DNA of 64,000 nucleotides from Saccharopolyspora_C sp040643635 (GCF_040643635.1 NZ_JBEYUS010000024.1:14494-78493); one strand, 5' to 3'; shown: positions 1 to 8,919, numbered from the stretch's first letter. A program made the numbers and translations. The notes: generated from the sequence alone by a model not told the origin.

Positions 1-645
1 GAACGCCAGCGACGCGAGGATGGTGGCCTTCGCCGCCGCGTCGAACCCGTCCACGTCGGCGGTCGGATCCGCTTCCGCGTAACCCAGCCGCCCGGCCTCG
101 TCGAGGGTCTCCGAATAGCCGGCGCCCGTGGAGTCCATCGCGGACAGGATGTAGTTCGTGGTGCCGTTGACGATGCCCATCACCCGGTTGATGCGGTCCC
201 CGGCGAGGGATTCGCGCAGCGGGCGCAGCAGCGGGATGGCCCCGGCGACGGCGGCTTCGAAGTAGATGTCCGCCCCGGACTCGTCGGCGGCGGCGTACAG
301 CTCCGAGCCGTGCTCGGCCAGCAGCGCCTTGTTGCCGGTCACCACCGACTTGCCGCTGCGCAGCGCGCGCAGCAGCAGCGAGCGGGCCGGTTCGATGCCG
401 CCGATGAGCTCCACCACGACGTCCACGTCGCCGTCGACGAGCGCGGCGGCGTCCGTGGTGAGCAGCTGCTCGGGGACGTTCGGATGCTTGTGCAGGCGCC
501 GCACGGCGACGCCGGTGACCTGCACGGGTGCTCCGGTCCGCGCCGCGAACTCCTCGGGGCGGGACTGCAGCAGGCGCAGTACCTCGGTGCCGACCGTGCC
601 GCAGCCCAGCAGCGCGACGCGGATCGGCTCACGGTCCTCGATCAC
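1..645 (-). CDS. hom: homoserine dehydrogenase (partial, C-terminus beyond the left edge)
   Basis: NADP-dependent homoserine dehydrogenase, which reduces aspartate semialdehyde to homoserine on the way to threonine and methionine. The visible 215 codons begin with a Rossmann motif (VALLGCGTVG) and contain VVTGNKALLAEHG, YFEAAVAGAIPLLRPL and the family signature GIVNGTTNYILSAMD, followed by GYAEADPTADVDGFDAA. The GTG start directly abuts the lysA stop (TGAGTG), so the two genes are translationally coupled. The C-terminal catalytic remainder and any ACT domain lie outside the window. Gene order argS-lysA-hom is the usual actinobacterial one. Confidence 0.95.
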   Translation of the reverse strand, partial: MIEDREPIRVALLGCGTVGTEVLRLLQSRPEEFAARTGAPVQVTGVAVRRLHKHPNVPEQLLTTDAAALVDGDVDVVVELIGGIEPARSLLLRALRSGKSVVTGNKALLAEHGSELYAAADESGADIYFEAAVAGAIPLLRPLRESLAGDRINRVMGIVNGTTNYILSAMDSTGAGYSETLDEAGRLGYAEADPTADVDGFDAAAKATILASLAF

Positions 646-2064
646 TCACACCTCCAGCCGGAGCAGGTCGTCCTCGGTCTCCCTGCGCAGCAGCAGTCGC
701 GACCGCCCGTCCCGCACGGCGACCACCGGCGGCTTGGGGAGTCGGTTGTAGTTGCTCGCCATCACGTAGCAGTAGGCCCCCGTCGCGGCGACGGCCAGCA
801 GGTCGCCCGGAGCAATGTCCTCCGGCAACCAGCAGTCTCGCACCACAACGTCACCGGACTCACAATGCTTGCCCACGATGCGGGACAGCACGGGGGGTGC
901 TTCGGCCGATCGGGAGACGAGCCTGCAGTCGTAGACGGCGTCGTAGAGCGAGGTGCGGATGTTGTCGCTCATGCCGCCGTCCACGCTCACGTAGCGCCGC
1001 GACACGCCGCCGTCGAGCTCGACGTCCTTGATCGTTCCCACTTCGTAGACGGTGACCGTGCCGGGCCCGGCGATGGCGCGGCCCGGTTCGACGGCCACCC
1101 GCGGCGGCTCGAACCCGGCGAGGTCGCACTCCTTGCGGACCACGTCGTGCAGCCGGGTCGCCAGTTCCTGCACCGGCAGCGGATCGTCGTCGGGGGTGTA
1201 GGCGATGCCGAGGCCGCCGCCGAGGTCCACGGTGGTCAGGCTCGCCAGCGCTTCGGCGCCGTGCTCGGCGCGCAGGTCGGCCAGCAGCGACACCACCCGG
1301 TGCGCGGACAGGCCGAAGCCGTCGTCGTCGAAGATCTGCGAACCGATGTGGCTGTGCAGGCCCACCAGTTCGAGGCCGTCGGCCTTGATGACGCGGCGGG
1401 CCGCTTCGGCGGCGTTGCCGGACGCCAGCGAGAACCCGAACTTCTGGTCCTCGTGCGCGGTGGCGATGAACTCGTGGGTGTGCGCCTCGACGCCGACGGT
1501 GACCCGGACCATCACCGGCTGCACGACGCCGCGCTCGCGGGCGAGGTGGTCCAGGCGGGCGATCTCGTGGAACGAGTCCAGCACGACGGAACCGACGCCG
1601 GCGTCCACGGCGGTCGCCAGCTCCTCGACGGACTTGTTGTTGCCGTGGAAGGTGATGCGCTCCGGCGGGAACTCGGCGCGCAGCGCGACGCGGAGCTCTC
1701 CGCCGCTGCACACGTCCAGGCTCAGGCCTTCGTCGGCGACCCAGCGGGCCACCTCGGTGCACAGGAACGCCTTCGACGCGTAGTGCACGGACGTGGGGTC
1801 GCCGAACGCGGTGGCGTACTCGGCGCAGCGGGACCGGAAGTCGGCCTCGTCGAGGACGAACAGCGGGGTGCCGTGCTCGCGGGCGAGTTCGCGCACGTCC
1901 GTCCCGGCGAAGGAGACGGCGCCGTCGTCCTCCCGGTGCGAACCGCGCGGCCACACCGCCGCGTGCAACTCGTCGAGCTCGGACTCGTCCGCCGGGACCG
2001 GCCCGGCTGTGCTGCCCGGCAACAGGACCTCGGCGTGCCGAGGTCCGGCGGGATGGGCGCGCAT
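646..2064 (-). CDS. lysA: diaminopimelate decarboxylase
   Basis: PLP-dependent decarboxylation of meso-diaminopimelate to L-lysine. The 472-residue product is of normal family length. It has VHYASKAFLC with the PLP lysine near the N-terminus, HGNNKS, GLHSHIGSQIFD, the glycine loop DLGGGLGIAY, EPGRAI for phosphate binding, and the active-site CESGDVV segment near the C-terminus. I start it at the ATG at 2064, preceded by GAGGAG 8-9 bases upstream; an in-frame extension to 2223 looks low-complexity and is not LysA-like. It lies 86 bp after argS and directly abuts hom. Confidence 0.96.
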   Translation of the reverse strand: MRAHPAGPRHAEVLLPGSTAGPVPADESELDELHAAVWPRGSHREDDGAVSFAGTDVRELAREHGTPLFVLDEADFRSRCAEYATAFGDPTSVHYASKAFLCTEVARWVADEGLSLDVCSGGELRVALRAEFPPERITFHGNNKSVEELATAVDAGVGSVVLDSFHEIARLDHLARERGVVQPVMVRVTVGVEAHTHEFIATAHEDQKFGFSLASGNAAEAARRVIKADGLELVGLHSHIGSQIFDDDGFGLSAHRVVSLLADLRAEHGAEALASLTTVDLGGGLGIAYTPDDDPLPVQELATRLHDVVRKECDLAGFEPPRVAVEPGRAIAGPGTVTVYEVGTIKDVELDGGVSRRYVSVDGGMSDNIRTSLYDAVYDCRLVSRSAEAPPVLSRIVGKHCESGDVVVRDCWLPEDIAPGDLLAVAATGAYCYVMASNYNRLPKPPVVAVRDGRSRLLLRRETEDDLLRLEV

Positions 2065-2150
2065 GATCGCGGCTCCTCTGCGGATTCGTGCCGGACCGGG
2101 GAGCCGTTCCCCGGCGCGGCCGCCCGAACGCCGGGCGTGGACGTCGTCGG

Positions 2151-3812
2151 TCACATCTGGTCGGGGGCGCTCACTCCGAGCAGCCCCAGACCGTTGGCCA
2201 GCACCTGGCGGGTCGCCTCGCACAGCTGCAGGCGCGCGATCGTCAGTGCGTTCGCCTGGTCGTCACCGGGCTGCAGCACGCGGCACGCGTCGTAGAACTT
2301 GTGGTAGGCGCTGGCCACTTCCTCCAGGTACCGCGCGATGCGGTGCGGTTCCCGCAATTCGGCGGCGGAGAGCACCACTCGCGGGTACTCGCCGAGCGTG
2401 CGGATCAGGTCGCCCTCGCGTTCGTGGGAGAGCAGCGACAGGTCCGCCTCCTGCACCGGTCCCCGGTCGATGCCGAGGGACGCGGCGTTGCGCTGCAACG
2501 AGGACAGCCGGGCGTGCGCGTACTGCACGTAGTAGACCGGGTTCTCGTTGCTGCGCTTGCTGATCAGGTCCAGGTCGATGTCCACGGCCGAGTCCACCGA
2601 GGAACGGGTCAGCGAGTAGCGGGCGGCGTCCACGCCGACCGCCTCGACCAGGTCCTCCAGGGTGACGACGGTGCCCGCGCGCTTGCTCATCCGCACCGGT
2701 TTCCCGTCGCGCACCAGGTTCACCAGCTGCCCGATGAGCACCTCGACGGCGTTCGGGTCGTCGTCGAACGCGGCGGCCGCCGCCTTGAGCCTGCTCACGT
2801 AGCCGTGGTGGTCGGCGCCGAGCATGTACAGGCACAGGTCGAAGCCGCGGCCCCGCTTGTCCCGCAGGTAGGCGATGTCCCCGGCGATGTAGGCGGTGCC
2901 GCCGTCGCTCTTGATCACCACCCGGTCCTTGTCGTCGCCGAACTCGGTGGAGCGCAGCCACCAGGCGCCGTCCTCGAAGTACAGGTGCCCGGATTCCTTC
3001 AGCTGCGCGACGGCCGTCTCGACCGCGCCGGAGGCGTGCAGCGAGTCCTCGTGGAAGAAGACGTCGAAGTCGGTGCCGAACTCGTGCAGGCTGCGCTTGA
3101 TCTCCTCGAACATGAGGCCGACGCCGACGCGGCGGAACGTCTCGTGCCGCTCGGCCTCCGGCTGCTCCAGCGCGCCCGGTTCGGCGGCGAGCACCCGCTG
3201 GGCGATGTCGGCGATGTAGTCGCCGCCGTAGCCGTCCTCCGGGGCGGGCTCGCCCTTCGCGGCGGCCAGCAGCGACAGCACGAAGCGGTCGATCTGCGCG
3301 CCCGCGTCGTTGAAGTAGTACTCGCGCACCACCTCGGCGCCCTGCGCGGTCAGGGTGCGGCCCAGCGCGTCGCCGACCGCGGCCCAGCGGGTGCCGCCCA
3401 GGTGGATCGGGCCGGTCGGGTTCGCGGAGACGAACTCCAGGTTCACCCGCAGGCCCTGGTAGCGGTCGCCGCGGCCGAACTCGGCACCGGCGGTGACGAC
3501 GTCGCGCACGATCCCGGCCTGCGCGTCGGTGGCCAGCCGCAGGTTCAGGAATCCCGGCCCGGCGACGGTGACCTCGGTGATGCCGTCCTGCGCGGCCAGC
3601 GCCTCGGACAGCCAGGTCGCCAGGTCGCGCGGCGGCACCCCGGCCTTCTTCGCCACCTGCATCGCCAGGTTCGTCGCGTAGTCGCCGTGCTCGGGGTTTC
3701 GGGGTCGCTCCACCGTCACCGTCTCCGGGAGGACGGAAACGTCCAGGTCACGTGCGGAGAGCACGTCGACGGCGGCGGTGCGGACCAGATCTGCGAGCGC
3801 GGCGGGAGTCAC
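2151..3812 (-). CDS. argS: arginyl-tRNA synthetase
   Basis: Class I synthetase charging tRNA-Arg. The 553-residue product carries the HIGH-like motif in FVSANPTGPIHLGGTRWAAVGD and a KMSK-equivalent VRMSKRAGTVVTL, plus the C-terminal anticodon-binding DALR domain ending in LGVSAPDQM. The GTG at 3812 is chosen because a -10-like TAGACT (3820-3825, minus strand) ends seven bases upstream, as for a leaderless mRNA; no Shine-Dalgarno is present. Upstream in-frame residues to 4154 overlap the divergent gene and are unsupported. First gene of argS-lysA-hom. Confidence 0.95.
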   Translation of the reverse strand: MTPAALADLVRTAAVDVLSARDLDVSVLPETVTVERPRNPEHGDYATNLAMQVAKKAGVPPRDLATWLSEALAAQDGITEVTVAGPGFLNLRLATDAQAGIVRDVVTAGAEFGRGDRYQGLRVNLEFVSANPTGPIHLGGTRWAAVGDALGRTLTAQGAEVVREYYFNDAGAQIDRFVLSLLAAAKGEPAPEDGYGGDYIADIAQRVLAAEPGALEQPEAERHETFRRVGVGLMFEEIKRSLHEFGTDFDVFFHEDSLHASGAVETAVAQLKESGHLYFEDGAWWLRSTEFGDDKDRVVIKSDGGTAYIAGDIAYLRDKRGRGFDLCLYMLGADHHGYVSRLKAAAAAFDDDPNAVEVLIGQLVNLVRDGKPVRMSKRAGTVVTLEDLVEAVGVDAARYSLTRSSVDSAVDIDLDLISKRSNENPVYYVQYAHARLSSLQRNAASLGIDRGPVQEADLSLLSHEREGDLIRTLGEYPRVVLSAAELREPHRIARYLEEVASAYHKFYDACRVLQPGDDQANALTIARLQLCEATRQVLANGLGLLGVSAPDQM

Positions 3813-3819
3813 CTGGAGA

Positions 3820-3825
3820 AGTCTA
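3820..3825 (-). promoter_or_regulatory. -10 element of argS, leaderless
   Basis: Minus-strand TAGACT, seven bases before the argS GTG. The divergent gene has the identical hexamer at 3966-3971 on the plus strand, so the two promoters lie about 145 bp apart. Confidence 0.5.
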
Positions 3826-3965
3826 AGGATGCGTCGCCGCTGTTCAGCGAACGGGTGCGATCGCCGCGCCGGTCGCGTGCACGGTGGGTGATCGGGTGGT
3901 GACCTCGATGTGAGAACGTGACCGCGACGTGTTCGACGTACGCCCTCCGGTGGCCGTGGGATCTC

Positions 3966-3971
3966 TAGACT
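3966..3971 (+). promoter_or_regulatory. -10 element upstream of the DUF3105 gene
   Basis: TAGACT on the plus strand. A start about seven bases downstream gives a 5' leader of roughly 40 nt before the ATG at 4021, consistent with that gene using a Shine-Dalgarno. Confidence 0.45.
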
Positions 3972-4020
3972 GGCGTGCCGGGTCACCTGGCGACCGATGG
4001 CGAGACGAGGTCCGGACAGC

Positions 4021-4821
4021 ATGGCGAGCGGTAAGCAGAGCAAGGCGATGCGCAAGGCGCGCGGTTCCGTGGTGCAGCAGCGGTCGATCCCGTGGATGGT
4101 AATCCTCAGCGTCGGGGTTGTCTTCGTCGTCGCCGCTGCGGTTTTCGGGACCATTTACGTCCGCTACGCCGACAAAGCCGAATCGCGGGAGGCGCAGGCC
4201 AAGGCCGAAGCGGCCGCCGCGCCGTTCAAGCCGACCCCCGAGAACCCGGACCCGTCCAAGGGCATCCCCGGCGTCGTCACCGCCGAGTACCCGGGCCAGC
4301 AGCACGTCCGGCCCGACCAGCGCGTCGCCTACGACAAGACGCCCCCCTACGGCGGCCCGCACGACGGGATCTGGGCCGACTGCACCGGCGTCGTCTACCC
4401 GAACGCGGTGCGCACCGAGAACATGGTGCACTCGCTGGAGCACGGCGCCATCTGGATCGCCTACGACCCGGCGCGGATCGACGAGGCGGGCAAGGAGACG
4501 CTCGCCCGCCGGGTCGAGAACAAGCCCTACACGATGATGTCGCCCTACCCGGGCCTGGACTCCCCGATCTCGCTGCAGTCCTGGGGCCACCAGCTGAAGC
4601 TGGACAGCCCCGACGACGCGCGCATCGACCAGTTCATCACCGCGCTCAAGGAAAACCCGAACAAGGTCTACCCGGAGATCGGCGGCTCCTGCCAGGCCTA
4701 CCCGGGCGCGTTCGACACCCAGAACCCGCCGCCGTTCGACGCGAGCCCGCCGCCCGCGGACGCCATCCCGATGAGCGGTGAGGGCACCCAGCAGGGGCAG
4801 GGCGAGATGGGCGGGCGGTGA
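4021..4821 (+). CDS. DUF3105 membrane-anchored protein
   Basis: A 266-residue protein of the DUF3105 family; function unknown. It has a basic cytoplasmic N-terminus (residues 1-25), one membrane segment (about 28-50, WMVILSVGVVFVVAAAVFGTIYV) and an extracytoplasmic domain. That domain contains conserved His/Cys stretches including YDKTPPYGGPHDGIWADCTGVV and MVHSLEHGAIWIAYDP, which could bind metal. The ATG at 4021 has GACGAGG about ten bases upstream; an in-frame ATG at 3997 is possible. The next gene starts 4 bp after the stop, so the two form an operon. Confidence 0.85.
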   Translation: MASGKQSKAMRKARGSVVQQRSIPWMVILSVGVVFVVAAAVFGTIYVRYADKAESREAQAKAEAAAAPFKPTPENPDPSKGIPGVVTAEYPGQQHVRPDQRVAYDKTPPYGGPHDGIWADCTGVVYPNAVRTENMVHSLEHGAIWIAYDPARIDEAGKETLARRVENKPYTMMSPYPGLDSPISLQSWGHQLKLDSPDDARIDQFITALKENPNKVYPEIGGSCQAYPGAFDTQNPPPFDASPPPADAIPMSGEGTQQGQGEMGGR

Positions 4822-4825
4822 CCCG

Positions 4826-5515
4826 ATGAGCACCCAGGAGGACACCACCGCGGCGTCGATGCCGGTGCGCATCGCGATCGCCGTCGTGGCCGCCGCGGCG
4901 CTGCTGCTGCTCGGCGGCGCGGGCGGACTGCTCATCGCCACCCCCTCGCACGACTCCGACCCGGCGCCCAGCGCCGTCGACGTCGGGTTCGCGCAGGACA
5001 TGTCGACGCACCACCAGCAGGCCGTGACCATGGCCACCCTCGCCAGGGAACATGCGTCGGACGTCGCGGTGCGCCAGCTCGCCTTCGACATCGAGACCAA
5101 CCAGCGCGACCAGATCGGGCGGATGCAGGGCTGGCTGAACCTGTGGGGCGAGCCGTCCGGCAGCAGCTCGCCGATGCAGTGGATGGGTTCCGGCGGGCAC
5201 GAGCACGGCACGGACCACTCGATGCACGGCGCGTCCACCGGATCCGGGGCGCCCACGATGCCCGGCATGGCCGACACGGCCGAGCTGGACCGGTTGCGCG
5301 GGCTCGACGGTCCCGCCTTCGACGCGTACTTCCTGCAGCTGATGCTGCGCCACCACGAGGGCGGGGCGCCGATGGCCCGCTACGGCGCCGAGCACGCCGG
5401 GCTCGGACCGGTGCGCGGGCTCGCCGCGAACATGCTCGGTTCGCAGGGCACCGAGAGCGAGCTGATGCGCGGGATGCTGGCGGACCGCGGAGTGGCACCG
5501 CTGCCCGCGAACTGA
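4826..5515 (+). CDS. DUF305 family membrane-anchored protein
   Basis: A 229-residue protein with an N-terminal membrane segment (about residues 12-38) followed by a DUF305, ferritin-like four-helix domain. Two paired signatures are visible: VGFAQDMSTHHQQAVTMATLA and FLQLMLRHHEGGAPMARY. Between them is a His/Met-rich linker (GHEHGTDHSMHG, TMPGMAD). The His/Met content suggests metal binding, possibly copper, but this is inference. It follows the DUF3105 gene by 4 bp and ends before a strong terminator. Confidence 0.85.
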   Translation: MSTQEDTTAASMPVRIAIAVVAAAALLLLGGAGGLLIATPSHDSDPAPSAVDVGFAQDMSTHHQQAVTMATLAREHASDVAVRQLAFDIETNQRDQIGRMQGWLNLWGEPSGSSSPMQWMGSGGHEHGTDHSMHGASTGSGAPTMPGMADTAELDRLRGLDGPAFDAYFLQLMLRHHEGGAPMARYGAEHAGLGPVRGLAANMLGSQGTESELMRGMLADRGVAPLPAN

Positions 5516-5526
5516 CGTCGACCCGT

Positions 5527-5570
5527 CCAGGGCCGGTGCGCGAACTCCGCGCACCGGCCCTGGGTCTTTT
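5527..5570 (+). terminator. intrinsic terminator after the DUF3105-DUF305 operon
   Basis: Perfect 16-bp stem (5527-5542 with 5548-5563), a 5-nt loop, then GTCTTTT. It begins 11 bp after the DUF305 stop. Confidence 0.85.
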
Positions 5571-5599
5571 CCGGCCCGGGACGGGCGCGCCGTGGGGAC

Positions 5600-5648
5600 G
5601 AGGAAGGGAACCTTCCGGTCACGGGTGACAGGAAGGTTCCCTTCCTCC
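5600..5648. repeat. family-1 palindromic repeat, full copy
   Basis: Palindrome GAGGAAGGGAACCTTCC ... GGAAGGTTCCCTTCCTC around a GGTCACGGGTGACA centre. It sits in the convergent gap between the DUF305 gene and the minus-strand membrane gene ending at 5663. The outer pairs are GAGG/CCTC here but GATG/CATC in most other copies. Confidence 0.9.
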
Positions 5649-5662
5649 ACCCGGGGACCGGT

Positions 5663-6085
5663 TCAGCGGTAGTCGCAGTGCCGTGCCGCGCCGCGGAACG
5701 CGACGACCACCAGCGCCACGATCGCCACCCCGCCGAGCAGCAGCGTCGGCAGCAGCGGCACCAGCACTCGGTCGGCGCCGAGCGCGCAGCCGAACATCGC
5801 GGCCGGGTAGGCGAAGCGGAGCCCGAAGCGCTGCCAGTCGCGGGACCAGCGCACCTTCCCGCCGGTGAGCAGCGCGAGGCCCGCGGCGAACCCGAGCAGC
5901 ACCGGCGGCGACACCTCCAGCCCGGGACGCCCCGGCTCGAACGACCAGGACACCAGCGCGGCGACCCCGCTCGCGCCGGCGAGGAACAACGGCGGCAGCA
6001 GGATCCACATCCGGACCGTGAGGTCACGCAGCGCAGGGCACAGCAGCACGAGATCAAGGATGCTGCCGGACTGCTCCGTTCGCAC
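5663..6085 (-). CDS. small integral membrane protein, unrecognised
   Basis: A 140-residue protein with about four hydrophobic segments: LVLLCPALRDLTV/WILLPPLFLAGASGVAALV, PPVLLGFAAGLALLTG, FAYPAAMFGCALGADRVLV and LLPTLLLGGVAIVALVVVAF. I recognise no family motif. The start is uncertain; a shorter form could begin at the methionine at residue 26. Its 3' end is next to a family-1 repeat. Confidence 0.6.
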   Translation of the reverse strand: MRTEQSGSILDLVLLCPALRDLTVRMWILLPPLFLAGASGVAALVSWSFEPGRPGLEVSPPVLLGFAAGLALLTGGKVRWSRDWQRFGLRFAYPAAMFGCALGADRVLVPLLPTLLLGGVAIVALVVVAFRGAARHCDYR

Positions 6086-6286
6086 CGCGGCGCGGCCCCC
6101 GCTCGGCGGGCGGTCACCTGGCCGCGCCGGGCGGTCGAGCGGCCCGCTCGCCAGGAATAACGTGCGGACCGACTGCGTTCCAGGTCAGCGCCTTCGGTCT
6201 GGCAGAATGACAGGCCGAGTCGGCTCCGGTTCACCTCGCGATGATCGTCGGCGAGGACCCGGCGGCCCCGAACAGGAGGACACGCT

Positions 6287-6511
6287 TTGAAGGCGGACAT
6301 TCACCCCGAGTACGTCGCGACCCAGGTGACCTGCGGTTGCGGTAACAGCTTCACCACCCGGAGCACCAGCAAGGCCGGCAACATCTCGGTCGAGGTCTGC
6401 TCCAACTGCCACCCGTTCTACACGGGCAAGCAGAAGATCCTGGACACCGGCGGCCGGGTGGCTCGCTTCGAGGCCCGCTACGGCCGGCGGCAGAAGAACG
6501 CCACCAAGTAG
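6287..6511 (+). CDS. rpmE: 50S ribosomal protein L31 (zinc-binding type)
   Basis: A 74-residue L31 of the large ribosomal subunit. It retains the zinc-binding cysteines (CGCG near residue 16 and VCSNCHP near residue 37), so it is the C+ form rather than the zinc-independent paralogue. The start is TTG with an excellent AGGAGG (6274-6279) seven bases upstream. It heads rpmE-prfA-prmC; in many actinobacteria rho precedes rpmE, but here the upstream neighbour is an unrelated minus-strand gene. Confidence 0.96.
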   Translation: MKADIHPEYVATQVTCGCGNSFTTRSTSKAGNISVEVCSNCHPFYTGKQKILDTGGRVARFEARYGRRQKNATK

Positions 6512-6518
6512 CTGGGCC

Positions 6519-6560
6519 GACGGCGCCCGTCCTCGCGCACCGCGCAGGGCGGGCGCCGTC
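6519..6560 (+). terminator. stem-loop between rpmE and prfA
   Basis: An 11-bp perfect stem (GACGGCGCCCG with CGGGCGCCGTC) around a 20-nt GC-rich loop, starting 7 bp after the rpmE stop. It lacks a long U-tract, so it may attenuate rather than fully terminate transcription into prfA. Confidence 0.55.
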
Positions 6561-6649
6561 GTCATGTCGGGCCCCGCCCGTCCGTCCGGCCCGTTCGGGT
6601 CCAGCCATTCCGGTTCAGCCGCTCCGGTCCAGCAGTGAAGAAGGTTCCC

Positions 6650-7723
6650 GTGGAAACGTCGAAGCTCGAGGAGTTGCTCGCGGAGCACGCGGAACTGGAG
6701 CGGCGCCTGGCCGAACCGGATGTGCACGCCGACCAGGCGACCGCGCGCAAGCTCGGCCGCCGCTACGCGGAGCTGACCCCCGTGGCGAAGGTCGCGAAGG
6801 AGTGGGAGCAGGCCCGCTCGGACCTGGTGACGGCCCGCGAGCTGGCCGCGGACGACGAGGGCTTCGCCGCCGAGGCCGAGTCGCTCGCCGAATCCGTGCC
6901 GGCGCTGGAGGACAAGCTCACCGAGCTGCTGCTGCCCCGCGACCCGCACGACTCCTCCGACGTGGTGCTGGAGGTCAAGTCCGGGGAGGGCGGCGAGGAG
7001 TCGGCGCTGTTCGCCGGGGACCTGCTGCGGATGTACCTGCGCTTCGCCGAGCGGCAGGGCTGGCGGGCCGAGGTGCTCGACGCAACCGAATCCGACCTCG
7101 GCGGCTACAAGGACGTGACGGTCGCGGTGAAGGCCAAGGCGGGCGACACCGGGCCGGACGGCGTGTGGGCGAAGCTGAAGTTCGAAGGCGGCGTGCACCG
7201 CGTGCAGCGGGTGCCGGTCACCGAATCGCAAGGCCGCGTGCACACCTCCGCGGCCGGGGTGCTGGTGTACCCGGAGACCGAAGAGGTCGAGGTCGAGGTC
7301 GACGAGAAGGACCTGCGCATCGACGTGTACCGCTCCTCGGGGCCGGGCGGGCAGAGCGTCAACACCACCGACTCGGCGGTGCGCATCACGCACCTGCCGA
7401 CGGGCACCGTCGTCTCCTGCCAGAACGAGAAGTCGCAGCTGCAGAACAAGCTGCGCGCCATCCAGGTGCTGCGCGCGCGGCTGCAGGCCCTCGCCGAGGA
7501 GGAAGCGCAGAAGGAGGCCGCCGAGACCCGGCGCAGCCAGGTGCGCACCGTGGACCGCTCCGAACGGGTCCGCACCTACAACTTCCCGGAGAACCGCATC
7601 TCCGATCACCGGGTCAACTACAAGGCCTACAACCTCGATCACGTGCTGGACGGCGACCTGGCCGGGGTGCTGGAGGCGCTCGTCGCCGCCGACCGCGCCG
7701 ACCGGCTTGCCGCGAGCTCCTGA
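6650..7723 (+). CDS. prfA: peptide chain release factor 1
   Basis: RF1, reading UAA and UAG stop codons. The 357-residue product has the codon-recognition tripeptide PVT (residues 189-191) in RVPVTESQGRVHTSA and the peptidyl-hydrolysis motif GGQ (233-235) in SSGPGGQSVNTTDSAV. The GTG at 6650 is preferred because GAAGAAGG lies just upstream; a GTG at 6635 would add five residues. The GGQ glutamine is the substrate of the PrmC methylase encoded next. Confidence 0.95.
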   Translation: METSKLEELLAEHAELERRLAEPDVHADQATARKLGRRYAELTPVAKVAKEWEQARSDLVTARELAADDEGFAAEAESLAESVPALEDKLTELLLPRDPHDSSDVVLEVKSGEGGEESALFAGDLLRMYLRFAERQGWRAEVLDATESDLGGYKDVTVAVKAKAGDTGPDGVWAKLKFEGGVHRVQRVPVTESQGRVHTSAAGVLVYPETEEVEVEVDEKDLRIDVYRSSGPGGQSVNTTDSAVRITHLPTGTVVSCQNEKSQLQNKLRAIQVLRARLQALAEEEAQKEAAETRRSQVRTVDRSERVRTYNFPENRISDHRVNYKAYNLDHVLDGDLAGVLEALVAADRADRLAASS

Positions 7724-7847
7724 CCACCCGCGCCGGGGCCCGGTGGATCCGGCCGGCGGGGCGACCCGACCGGGTCGTGTTCGCTGTGACGGGAACGTTC
7801 CGCTCCTCGCGGGGTGTCGCCTGAACGAGCTCCCGCGACCCGCGCTC

Positions 7848-7853
7848 TAAGCT
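7848..7853 (+). promoter_or_regulatory. -10 element of prmC, leaderless
   Basis: TAAGCT seven bases before the prmC GTG at 7861. prmC therefore probably has its own promoter in addition to any read-through from prfA. Confidence 0.5.
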
Positions 7854-7860
7854 TGCCCCC

Positions 7861-8736
7861 GTGACTCGACAGCCACTGCGCCTGGCCATCCTCGAAGCGG
7901 AACGTCGACTGTCCGCGGCAGGCGTGGCGAGCCCCCGGACGGACGCCGAACTGCTGGCCGCACACCTGCTCGGTGTGGAGCGCACCAAACTGATGATGGT
8001 GCCGCTGGTCGACCCGCCGGTGGTGGAGGCGCTGCACGCCCTCGTGCAGCGGCGCGCCGAACGGATCCCGCTGCAGCACCTCGTCGGCAGCGCGCACCTC
8101 GGCGGCGTGGAGCTCAGCGTCGGGCCCGGCGTGTTCGTCCCCCGGCCGGAGACCGAACTGCTCCTCGCGTGGGGCCTGTCGCTGCTGGACGGGGTGGAGC
8201 GGCCCGTCGTCGTCGACCTGTGCACCGGCACCGGGGCGCTGGCGCTGGCCACCGCGCACGCGCGGCCCGACGCGCAGGTGCACGCGGTCGAACTCGAACC
8301 GCACGCGCTGGCGTGGGCGCGGCACAACATGGACCAGCAGGCCGCCGCAGGCGACACCCCGGTGCGGCTCTACTCCGGTGACGTGTGCGATCCGACGCTG
8401 CTGATGGAGCTCGAAGGCCTCGTCGACCTGGTGCTGTGCAACCCGCCGTACGTGCCGGAGGGCACGCCGGTGCCGCCGGAGGTGCGCGACCACGACCCGC
8501 ACGACGCCGTGTTCGGCGGCCGCGACGGGCTCGACGTGGTGCGGCACGTCGTCGGATGCGCCGCGCGGCTGCTGCGGCCCGGCGGCGGCGTCGCGATCGA
8601 GCACGACGACACCCACGGCGGTTCGGTGCCCGCGCTGCTCAAGGCGCGGCGGGTGCTGTCCGACGTCGAGGACCACCCCGACCTGGCGGGGCGCCCGCGA
8701 TTCGCCACCGCGCGGCGGACCGCGCCGGAGCTCTGA
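7861..8736 (+). CDS. prmC: release factor glutamine N5-methyltransferase (HemK)
   Basis: SAM-dependent methylation of the GGQ glutamine of RF1 and RF2. The 291-residue product has an N-terminal helical domain, the SAM-binding loop VVDLCTGTGALALA (about 117-131) and the catalytic NPPY motif (194-197). The GTG start has no Shine-Dalgarno but sits seven bases after a TAAGCT hexamer. The gene lies 137 bp after prfA. Confidence 0.95.
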   Translation: MTRQPLRLAILEAERRLSAAGVASPRTDAELLAAHLLGVERTKLMMVPLVDPPVVEALHALVQRRAERIPLQHLVGSAHLGGVELSVGPGVFVPRPETELLLAWGLSLLDGVERPVVVDLCTGTGALALATAHARPDAQVHAVELEPHALAWARHNMDQQAAAGDTPVRLYSGDVCDPTLLMELEGLVDLVLCNPPYVPEGTPVPPEVRDHDPHDAVFGGRDGLDVVRHVVGCAARLLRPGGGVAIEHDDTHGGSVPALLKARRVLSDVEDHPDLAGRPRFATARRTAPEL

Positions 8737-8820
8737 TTCCCCGGCCGGTGCGCTGCCGGCCGCTTCCCCTCCCCGCGACGAGCGGGCATTCGTGCTGCCC
8801 GCACGCCCGCCGCTGCCGGT

Positions 8821-8868
8821 GATGAAGGGAACCTTCCTGCCACCGGTGACCGGAAGGTTCCCTTCATC
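8821..8868. repeat. family-1 palindromic repeat, full copy
   Basis: GATGAAGGGAACCTTCC ... GGAAGGTTCCCTTCATC around a GCCACCGGTGACC centre, between the convergent prmC and FilP-like genes. It adjoins, but is distinct from, the GC-rich terminator at 8891. Confidence 0.9.
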
Positions 8869-8890
8869 GCACCGGGTGCGGGCGTGAAGA

Positions 8891-8919
8891 AGCCCGGCCA
8901 GGGCGTGCCTGGCCGGGCT
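8891..8919. terminator. terminator of the FilP-like gene
   Basis: Perfect 12-bp stem AGCCCGGCCAGG/CCTGGCCGGGCT with a 5-nt loop, about 34 bp beyond the minus-strand stop. A short TCTTC follows in the minus direction. Confidence 0.7.

Noticed and set aside
310..2295. Long plus-strand ORF of 661 codons antisense to hom-lysA
   Set aside because: High-GC third-position bias opens antisense frames; the minus-strand LysA and Hom motifs are decisive.
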